A stretch of DNA of 64,000 nt from an uncultured Actinomyces sp. (GTDB taxonomy: Bacteria; Actinomycetota; Actinomycetes; Actinomycetales; Actinomycetaceae): NCBI GenBank assembly GCA_900545825.1, contig URAS01000012.1, forward strand, positions 1-64,000. The letters run 5' to 3'. Below, one piece after another: positions 57,256 to 64,000 of the stretch; position 1 is the first letter of the stretch; every line of letters starts with the position of its first letter. The notes beneath the pieces are model-generated. The model did no database searches. It was given only the letters and a program-made list of their open reading frames with translations, and was not told where the DNA came from. The translations under genes and the position numbers were made by a program.

Positions 57256-58227
57256 ATGTCTGAAGTTATGACCATCGGAGAGCCGATGGTTAACCTCATC
57301 GCAGATTCGCCTGAAACATACATGGAGGCACGGACGCTGCCTCGGCAGATGGCGGGAGCCGAGTTCAATGTTGCCATCGGCGTGACCAGGCTCGGCCACT
57401 CGGTCAGCTATGTCACCACGCTGGGCAATGACTGGCAAGGCGACCTCATCACCGAGTACATGGATGGCATCGGGATCGACACCAGCAACATCGCCCGCAT
57501 GGAGGGGGCCGCAACCGGCTATCAACTCAAGGTGCGTGCAGGTGGGGGAGATCCTAAGGTGATCTACTTCCGCAAAGGCTCGGCAGCTTCCCGCACCACC
57601 CCGAGCGTCGTCGATTCGATCACCTTCGAGGGGGTGAAGATCCTGCACGTCACAGGCATTTTCTCCGCGCTGTCTGCCAGCACCTACGCCACGGTGTTGC
57701 GTCTTGTGGAAGAAGCTAAACGCCACGGAATCACCGTGAGCTTCGATCCCAACCCGCGCCCCACCCTATGGGCTAGCCAAGACCAAATGATCGAGGCCAC
57801 CAATCGCCTCGCAGCTCTGAGCGACGTCTTCTTGCCGGGTCTGGCCGAAGGCCAGCTCTTCTCCGGCAGGCAAGACCCGCGCGACGTTGCCGATTTCTAC
57901 CTTGATCTGGGCGTCTCCACCGTGGTCATCAAACTGGGAGATGCCGGCTCTGTCCTCTTCGAACGCCAGGAGGACGGAACCCGGCGTGAAACCCTAGTTC
58001 CCAGCTTCGTCGTCGACGTCGTCGATACCGTGGGCGCTGGTGACGGCTTCGCCGCCGGAATTATCACCGGACTTCTCGAAGGGCTGGACGAAACTCATCT
58101 GTTGGAGCGGGCGAACGCCGTCGGCGCCATCCAGGTCACAAGCGTGTCCGATTCGGAAGGATTGCCCACAACCGACGAGCTTGCCTCCTTCATCGCCACG
58201 ACCGTACGGAAGGAGATCTCGCTGTGA
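57256..58227 (+). CDS. PfkB-family sugar kinase (KDG-kinase-like)
   Basis: 323 aa. The ribokinase fold has the N-terminal signature AGAEFNVAIGVTRLG, the central SFDPNPRPTLW segment and the catalytic anion hole with the base in VDTVGAGDGFAAG (Asp about residue 261). The closest look is 2-keto-3-deoxygluconate kinase, but no KDPG aldolase is present; hexulose-phosphate enzymes follow instead. The stop overlaps the next start by 4 bases. Confidence 0.85.
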   Translation: MSEVMTIGEPMVNLIADSPETYMEARTLPRQMAGAEFNVAIGVTRLGHSVSYVTTLGNDWQGDLITEYMDGIGIDTSNIARMEGAATGYQLKVRAGGGDPKVIYFRKGSAASRTTPSVVDSITFEGVKILHVTGIFSALSASTYATVLRLVEEAKRHGITVSFDPNPRPTLWASQDQMIEATNRLAALSDVFLPGLAEGQLFSGRQDPRDVADFYLDLGVSTVVIKLGDAGSVLFERQEDGTRRETLVPSFVVDVVDTVGAGDGFAAGIITGLLEGLDETHLLERANAVGAIQVTSVSDSEGLPTTDELASFIATTVRKEISL

Positions 58228-58877
58228 AACTGCAAGTAGCCATTGATCGCGTGGACGTGGATCGCGCGGCCGCCCTCACGGGGGCCGTTGCAGGCATTGC
58301 CGATATCGTGGAAGTCGGGACCTCGCTGACGAAGGAGTTCGGCCTGCGCTCCCTGCAGCCCATTCTGGATGCTGCCGGAGAGACGGACGTCCTAGCTGAT
58401 ATCAAGACATGCGACGAAGGAAAATACGAGTTCGACCTGGGCGCCGAGTGTGGCTTCAGCTACTTGACGGTGATGGGGTCGGCGTCGATCGGAACTCTCG
58501 AGGTGTGTGCGCGTTCGGCGCGCGAGCACGCCACGACAATGATGATTGACCTGCTTGAATGTAGCGACGCGCGCATTGCTTCCATCGTTGACGCGCTCGC
58601 GGAGTTTCCGGAGGTGGTCTACTGCCTGCACACGTCGATAGATTCAGGCGCCACCACCGATCCGGCTGGGCAGGTGCGGAAGTTCCGGACCGCGTTCCCG
58701 AGTATTTCGCGCATCGCCGTGGCCGGAGGTATCACGGTGGATCGCATCGCAAGCTTGGAGTGCGAGGGCGTGGAGATCGTCATTATGGGTTCGGCGATTA
58801 CCGGCGCGGACGACGTCGCAGCAGCGTGCGTTGAATGTAAGCAAACGATGGATGCAAATAGGAAGGATACAAAATGA
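58224..58877 (+). CDS. hxlA: 3-hexulose-6-phosphate synthase family protein (OMPDC superfamily)
   Basis: 217 aa from GTG 58224. It begins KLQVAIDRVDVDRAAAL like HPS. The phosphate and metal motif is LADIKTCDEGK (compare ADMKTMDAG in methylotroph HPS), and the C-terminal phosphate site is SRIAVAGGI and IVIMGSAITGADD. HPS joins formaldehyde and ribulose 5-phosphate reversibly. The sister enzyme UlaD decarboxylates 3-keto-gulonate 6-phosphate. The CDEGK replacement and the LHTSIDSGA segment favour HPS but allow an altered substrate. It overlaps both neighbours by 4 bases. Confidence 0.82.
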   Translation: MKLQVAIDRVDVDRAAALTGAVAGIADIVEVGTSLTKEFGLRSLQPILDAAGETDVLADIKTCDEGKYEFDLGAECGFSYLTVMGSASIGTLEVCARSAREHATTMMIDLLECSDARIASIVDALAEFPEVVYCLHTSIDSGATTDPAGQVRKFRTAFPSISRIAVAGGITVDRIASLECEGVEIVIMGSAITGADDVAAACVECKQTMDANRKDTK

Positions 58878-59425
58878 GTGAGACACAACGTCTGCTGGAC
58901 GTCATCATCGAGGAAATCAATGGCGTCGTTGAGCGGATCGACGAAGCTGACCTGCGCGCAGCGCGGGACATCATCACGCCTGGCACACGCGTATATGCGG
59001 CGGGCGAAGGCCGATCGGGATTCCAGGCTCGCAGCTTTGCCATGCGGATGATGCACGTCGGCTACACGAGCTACATGATGGGGGAGACGATCTGCCCGTC
59101 GATGCACGAGGGCGATGTGTTGCTGGCCATCTCTGGATCGGGCACAACTCGGCGCACGGTTGAGGACGCGACGGCAGCGCACAAGCTGGGCGTGAAGGTG
59201 ATCGCTGTGACGTCCAAGCCGCAGTCCCCTCTGGCGGAGGTGGCTGACGCGGTGATCGTGGTTCCCGGTCGAGTTAAGGGAGAGGAGGGAGGCTCGATCC
59301 AGCTGCTGAGCTCGCTCTTTGATCAAAGCGTCCACATTGCACTCGATGCGCTGTGCCTCCTTATCTCTCAGCGCGACAACGTCTCCGACGCTCAGGCGAA
59401 CGCCGCCCACGCCAACGTTGAGTAG
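58874..59425 (+). CDS. hxlB: 6-phospho-3-hexuloisomerase (SIS domain)
   Basis: 183 aa. A single SIS domain: AAGEGRSGFQARSFAMRMMH, then ISGSGTTRRTV and VTSKPQSPLAEVAD. The C-terminal SLFDQSVHIALDALC carries the catalytic Glu/His region of the PHI group. It interconverts arabino-3-hexulose 6-phosphate and fructose 6-phosphate, linking the operon to glycolysis. It is the last gene and is followed by a perfect terminator. Confidence 0.88.
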   Translation: MSETQRLLDVIIEEINGVVERIDEADLRAARDIITPGTRVYAAGEGRSGFQARSFAMRMMHVGYTSYMMGETICPSMHEGDVLLAISGSGTTRRTVEDATAAHKLGVKVIAVTSKPQSPLAEVADAVIVVPGRVKGEEGGSIQLLSSLFDQSVHIALDALCLLISQRDNVSDAQANAAHANVE

Positions 59426-59433
59426 ATGCAGCT

Positions 59434-59462
59434 GGGGTTGTCCGCACATTGCGGACAACCCC
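59434..59462 (+). terminator. Terminator of the hexulose-phosphate operon
   Basis: A perfect 13-bp stem (GGGGTTGTCCGCA and its complement) with loop CAT, 8 bp after the hxlB stop. Confidence 0.9.
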
Positions 59463-59656
59463 GGTGGCGGCGGCGGGATTGACGCCCGCAGTTTTTCTGA
59501 CACATATCCGCCCTTGTGTCTTTTCTAATACCTCAGCGGCGAGGGCGGCGCCACGTGCCCGGAAATCGCGTGCTTTCCGCGGCGTTCCGCCGTTTTGCGG
59601 GATTGGGCGCGGCGGGGCGGTCGTACAGTGACATCAGTCGATCAAGGAGAACGCCG

Positions 59657-60991
<1,335 letters not shown>

Positions 60992-61027
60992 TCACGGTTT
61001 CGCGAGGACGCCCTCGCACCCTGGTAA

Positions 61028-61052
61028 GGTGACAAAGGTGCGATTTGTCACC
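61028..61052. promoter_or_regulatory. GGTGACAAA inverted repeat
   Basis: GGTGACAAA, 7 bases, TTTGTCACC: a perfect 9-bp inverted repeat between the radical SAM gene and the PadR gene, just upstream of the PadR operator. It could be a second operator. No T tract supports a terminator. Confidence 0.5.
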
Positions 61053-61069
61053 TCGAAAACCCTTCACGA

Positions 61070-61088
61070 ATATATCGCCGCGATATAT
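61070..61088. promoter_or_regulatory. PadR operator
   Basis: ATATATCG-CCG-CGATATAT is a perfect AT-rich palindrome in a GC-rich genome, 71 bp before the PadR start. It matches the form of operators bound by actinobacterial PadR repressors, so autoregulation is likely. Confidence 0.7.
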
Positions 61089-61159
61089 GGTGAGCGTGAA
61101 GCCCGGCCGGACTGGCGCCGGGTTTGCTCGGCCGGGCGATGACGTAAGGGAGGACGCCG

Positions 61160-62860
61160 ATGGGTGTGAGGGCGCAGATCCTCGAGCTGGCCATTCTGAC
61201 CGAACTCGACTACCCCCTCCACGGCTACGAACTGCGTCATCGCCTGAGCGACACGATGGGGCCGCTGCGGCGCCTGTCGTTCGGCTCGCTCTATCCCGCC
61301 CTTCACCGGCTTCAGGCCCAGGGCTTCCTCACGGCGCAGGCCGCGCCCGGGGTCAAGGGCAAGCGCAAAGCCATCACCTACCAGATCACCGACGCGGGCC
61401 GCGAGTATTTGACGCGCGAGCTCGAAAGCGTCGAGGTCGATGCGGACTCGCTGGGAATCGCCGTCGCCCTCTTGGCGAAGGCGACACCCGCCGCCCGGCT
61501 GCGGCTGTTGCAGGCGCAGCGCCAGGCGGTCCTCGAGCGCCGCGAGGCGAGGGCGGCCGCCAAACGCGAAGCCGAAAAAGCGCCCCGGCCCCACAACCCG
61601 TGGAGCCGCGCGTACGCCGAGTACGAAACCGATCGTGACGAGCGCGAGCTCACGTGGCTGGACAAGCTCATCGCGTCGGTGCAATCGCCCGCAGCCGGAC
61701 CCGCCCTCGCACCGAACGAGGACGCCGTCGGCACCGGGCGCGAGCGCCAGGTCAATCACACACACGAAGGATGTTCCATGTCATCACCCATCCGTACCGC
61801 CATCGTCGGCGTGGGCAACTGCGCGTCGTCGCTCGTCCAGGGCGTCGAGTTCTACAAGGATGCCTCGCCCGAGGACACCATTCCCGGCCTCATGCACGTC
61901 GTCTTCGGCGACTACCACATCCACGACATCCAGTTCGTTGCCGCGTTCGACGTCGACCAGGCGAAGGTCGGCCTCGACCTGGCGGACGCGATCGTCGCGT
62001 CGGAGAACTGCACGATCCACATCGCCGACGTGCCGGAAACCGGCGTCAAGGTCCTGCGCGGCCCGACGCTCGACGGCCTGGGCGACTACTACCGCGCGAC
62101 GATCACCGAGTCCGACGCCGAGCCCGTCGACGTCGCCCAGGTGCTGCGCGACAACAAGGTCGACGTCCTCGTGTCCTACCTGCCCGTGGGGTCCGAGGAG
62201 GCCGACAAGTTCTACGCCCAGGCGGCCATCGACGCCGGCTGCGCGTTCGTCAACTGCTTGCCCGTGTTCATCGCGTCGAAGCCGGAATGGGCGAAGAAAT
62301 TCGAGGACGCCGGGCTGCCGATCGTCGGCGACGACATCAAGAGCCAGTTCGGCGCGACGATTTCGCACCGCGACCTCGTTCACCTGATGGAAGAGCGCGG
62401 CGTGCGGATCGACCGGACGTACCAGCTGAACGTCGGCGGCAACATGGACTTCAAGAACATGCTCCAACGCAACCGGTTGGAGTCGAAGAAGATCTCGAAG
62501 ACCCAGTCCGTCACGTCGAACATGCGCTCCGAGGTCAGCGAGCGCGACATCCACGTCGGCCCGTCGGATTACGTGCCGTGGCTGGACGACCGCAAGTTCG
62601 CGTTCGTCCGCGTCGAGGGCACGACGTTTGGCGAGGTGCCGATCCAGATCGAGTACAAGCTCGAGGTGTGGGACTCGCCGAACTCGGCCGGCATCGTCAT
62701 CGACGCGATCCGCGCCGCGAAGATCGGCCTCGACCGCGGGATCGGCGGGCCGCTGGTGTCGCCCTCGTCGTACTTCATGAAGTCGCCGATCGAGCAGCGC
62801 CCCGACGACCAGGCGCGCGCCTCGGTCGAGGCGTTCATCCGCGGCGAGGTCGAGCGCTAG
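61160..62860 (+). CDS. PadR-family regulator read in frame into inositol-phosphate synthase (no stop between)
   Basis: The PadR part is residues 1 to about 200: a winged helix (residues 5-80, LAILTELDYPLHGYELRHRL, LYPALHRLQAQGFL) and a C-terminal helical region. No stop codon occurs before Ino1, which begins at residue 207 in the same frame, so a 566-aa fusion is encoded. Because Ino1 also has its own ribosome site, two products are possible. In related genomes PadR and ino1 are usually separate neighbours, so the fusion may be recent stop loss. A PadR operator lies upstream. Confidence 0.8.
   Translation: MGVRAQILELAILTELDYPLHGYELRHRLSDTMGPLRRLSFGSLYPALHRLQAQGFLTAQAAPGVKGKRKAITYQITDAGREYLTRELESVEVDADSLGIAVALLAKATPAARLRLLQAQRQAVLERREARAAAKREAEKAPRPHNPWSRAYAEYETDRDERELTWLDKLIASVQSPAAGPALAPNEDAVGTGRERQVNHTHEGCSMSSPIRTAIVGVGNCASSLVQGVEFYKDASPEDTIPGLMHVVFGDYHIHDIQFVAAFDVDQAKVGLDLADAIVASENCTIHIADVPETGVKVLRGPTLDGLGDYYRATITESDAEPVDVAQVLRDNKVDVLVSYLPVGSEEADKFYAQAAIDAGCAFVNCLPVFIASKPEWAKKFEDAGLPIVGDDIKSQFGATISHRDLVHLMEERGVRIDRTYQLNVGGNMDFKNMLQRNRLESKKISKTQSVTSNMRSEVSERDIHVGPSDYVPWLDDRKFAFVRVEGTTFGEVPIQIEYKLEVWDSPNSAGIVIDAIRAAKIGLDRGIGGPLVSPSSYFMKSPIEQRPDDQARASVEAFIRGEVER
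61778..62860 (+). CDS. ino1: myo-Inositol-1-phosphate synthase (actinobacterial Ino1)
   Basis: 360 aa from ATG 61778, with GAAGGA 7 bases upstream. It makes inositol 1-phosphate from glucose 6-phosphate for phosphatidylinositol and mycothiol-type thiols. The NAD-binding motif is AIVGVGNCASSLVQGVEFY; active-site segments include GDDIKSQFGAT and LNVGGNMDFKNM. The length is as in mycobacterial Ino1. It is encoded in the same frame as the upstream PadR gene and could be made alone or as a fusion. Copy D of the 71-bp repeat follows. Confidence 0.94.
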   Translation: MSSPIRTAIVGVGNCASSLVQGVEFYKDASPEDTIPGLMHVVFGDYHIHDIQFVAAFDVDQAKVGLDLADAIVASENCTIHIADVPETGVKVLRGPTLDGLGDYYRATITESDAEPVDVAQVLRDNKVDVLVSYLPVGSEEADKFYAQAAIDAGCAFVNCLPVFIASKPEWAKKFEDAGLPIVGDDIKSQFGATISHRDLVHLMEERGVRIDRTYQLNVGGNMDFKNMLQRNRLESKKISKTQSVTSNMRSEVSERDIHVGPSDYVPWLDDRKFAFVRVEGTTFGEVPIQIEYKLEVWDSPNSAGIVIDAIRAAKIGLDRGIGGPLVSPSSYFMKSPIEQRPDDQARASVEAFIRGEVER

Positions 62861-62880
62861 ACGCTGGGGTCGCCGGGCAG

Positions 62881-62971
62881 CGAAGCGCTCACCTCAAACC
62901 CGAAACGCTCACCTCAATTGTCAATTTCGGCCTTGAAGGGCCTGATAACGACAAATTAGGTGAGCGTTTCG
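62881..62971. repeat. 71-bp palindromic repeat, copy D, with one half unit
   Basis: The core is 62901-62971 with a GGCC-TTGAA-GGGCC centre. A 20-bp half unit (CGAAGCGCTCACCTCAAACC) precedes it. It lies between convergent genes and ends 5 bp before the regX3 stop, so it may serve as a shared terminator. Confidence 0.92.
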
Positions 62972-62976
62972 GTGAT

Positions 62977-63675
62977 TTACACGGCGGCGAGCTTGTAGCC
63001 CAGGCCGCGGACCGTCGTGATGAGCTGGGGATGGCGGGGGTCGTCCTCGAGCTTGTCGCGCAGGCGTTTAATGTGGACGTCCAGGGTCTTCGTGTCGCCC
63101 GCGTATTCCGGCCCCCACACGCGGTCGAGGATTTGCGCCCGCGTCAACACGCGGCCGGGATTGTGCATAAGGAAATCGAGCAATTCGAATTCGCGCAGCG
63201 GCATATCGACGCGTTGCCCGCCGCGCATGACCTCGTGCCGGTCGGTGTCCAGCCGGAGGTCGCCGACAGACAGGATCGTCGTGTCCTCGGTGTCGGACTC
63301 GGTGAACCGGGTACGCCGCAGCAGCGCACGGATGCGGGCCTGCAGCTCGCGGTACGAATACGGCTTCGGCAGATAATCGTCGGCGCCGACCTCGAGGCCG
63401 ACGATCCGGTCGATGACGTCGTCTTTTGCCGTCAGCATGATGATGGCGACGTGCGCGGTGCGCGGGTCAGCGCGCAGGCGTTTGGCGACCTCGATCCCGT
63501 CGATGCCGGGCAGCATGAGGTCGAGGAGGACAAGGTCGAACGCGCCGGATTCCGCGGCGTCGAGGGCGGCCTGGCCGTCGGCGACCGCCTGAACGTCGTA
63601 GCCGTCGCGCGTCAGCGAGAACGCCAGCGGTTCGCGGTAGGACTCTTCGTCTTCGACGATGAGGATGCGGGTCAT
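62977..63675 (-). CDS. regX3: Two-component response regulator RegX3-like (OmpR family)
   Basis: 232 aa. The receiver domain has the acidic pair (VEDEES), phospho-acceptor Asp in LLDLMLPG (about residue 52), and Lys in YLPKPYS. The OmpR-type winged helix at the C-terminus has REFELLDFLMHNPGRVL and TVRGLGYKLA. It matches RegX3 of the SenX3-RegX3 phosphate system closely in form. It follows its sensor gene with a 4-base overlap. The PHO box before pstS is a likely target. Confidence 0.88.
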   Translation of the reverse strand: MTRILIVEDEESYREPLAFSLTRDGYDVQAVADGQAALDAAESGAFDLVLLDLMLPGIDGIEVAKRLRADPRTAHVAIIMLTAKDDVIDRIVGLEVGADDYLPKPYSYRELQARIRALLRRTRFTESDTEDTTILSVGDLRLDTDRHEVMRGGQRVDMPLREFELLDFLMHNPGRVLTRAQILDRVWGPEYAGDTKTLDVHIKRLRDKLEDDPRHPQLITTVRGLGYKLAAV

Positions 63676-64000
63676 TGGTCGCTTTCTCCTGGAGTTGGTT
63701 GCAAGGAATGCGCCAGGGGGAGGGACACGGTGAAGGTGGCGCCTTCACCCAACGCCGAGTCGACGCGGATCGTGCCGCGGTGGTCGGCGATGACGTGTTT
63801 GACGATGGACAGGCCCAGCCCGGTGCCGCCCGACGCACGCGAGCGTGCGGGGTCGACGCGGTAGAAGCGGGCGAAGATCGCCTGCTGCTCGGCCGGGTCG
63901 ATGCCGATGCCCTGGTCGGCGATCGCCACGGTGACGCGGTCGTCGACGTGGCCGATCGACACGGTGATCGTGCCGCCGGGCTCGGAATACCGCACGGCGT
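63672..64000 (-). CDS. senX3: Sensor histidine kinase SenX3-like, C-terminal part (cut by window end)
   Basis: Only the last about 109 residues are present: the ATP-binding domain with RYSEPGGTI (after the N box), IADQGIGIDPAEQ (G1), FARFYRVD (F box) and SGGTGLGLSIVKHVI (G2). The sensor and His domains lie beyond the right edge. The overlap with regX3 shows one operon. The name rests on the RegX3 partner. Confidence 0.85.
   Translation of the reverse strand, partial: AVRYSEPGGTITVSIGHVDDRVTVAIADQGIGIDPAEQQAIFARFYRVDPARSRASGGTGLGLSIVKHVIADHRGTIRVDSALGEGATFTVSLPLAHSLQPTPGESDQ

Overview
The window looks like chromosome of a high-GC actinobacterium, most likely of the Actinomycetaceae or a close relative. 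The reasons are the strong GC3 bias, actinobacterial gene pairs (SenX3-RegX3, actinobacterial Ino1 next to PadR, variant-leucine-rich-repeat membrane protein), a sortase-assembled SpaA-type pilus locus, an LPXTG-like anchored S8 protease, and ilvBNC and ask-asd laid out as in corynebacteria and relatives. I cannot name the genus.

Layout. 1-5.7 kb: a giant cell-wall S8 protease gene broken by one in-frame TAG. 5.7-8.8 kb: a ROK regulator and an AspT-type transporter on the minus strand. 8.9-15.1 kb: amino-acid synthesis, with an ilvBNC operon behind a branched-chain leader peptide and terminator, then ask (with an internal beta-subunit start) and asd. 15.2-22 kb: a membrane protein, TetR, NUDIX, tRNA-Gly(CCC), a lone excisionase-like gene, hydrolases, a ribbon-helix-helix (RHH) remnant and a frameshifted DUF4230 gene. 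22.1-23.4 kb: a broken LacI/GH3 chimera. 23.5-34.8 kb: housekeeping and stress genes (semialdehyde dehydrogenase, siderophore esterase, MerR-quinone reductase, catalase, LD-carboxypeptidase), a decayed ABC exporter and a TetR regulator. 34.8-40 kb: a tandem duplication of oleate hydratase, each copy with its own promoter and terminator, then a PaxB-like membrane protein. 40.7-46.9 kb: pilus operon (tip pilin, shaft pilin, class C sortase) with a frameshift in the tip gene and an 18-G run upstream. 46.9-49.1 kb: a 2-hydroxyacid dehydrogenase and a PTS-IIC-like permease. 49.3-53.4 kb: pstSCAB behind a PHO box; RegX3-SenX3 at the right end is the probable controller. 53.7-59.4 kb: a LacI-controlled catabolic operon combining a transporter, a TIM-barrel isomerase, a PfkB kinase, a 3-hexulose-6-phosphate synthase and a 6-phospho-3-hexuloisomerase. 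59.6-62.9 kb: a radical SAM/SPASM protein with a His-Gly repeat, then PadR read in frame into inositol-phosphate synthase.

Two families of intergenic palindromes are spread over the window. One is a 71-bp element present four times at exactly the same length, with extra 20-bp half units. The other is a 29-30-bp element present four times. Both sit mostly at gene 3' ends. The most promising undescribed items are these repeat families, the kinase plus hexulose-phosphate operon, the poly-G tract at the pilus locus, the duplicated oleate hydratase unit with its PaxB-like neighbour, and the PadR-Ino1 fusion. Several breaks fall in short homopolymers (C7, A4), so sequencing error must be excluded before calling them pseudogenes or phase-variable genes.
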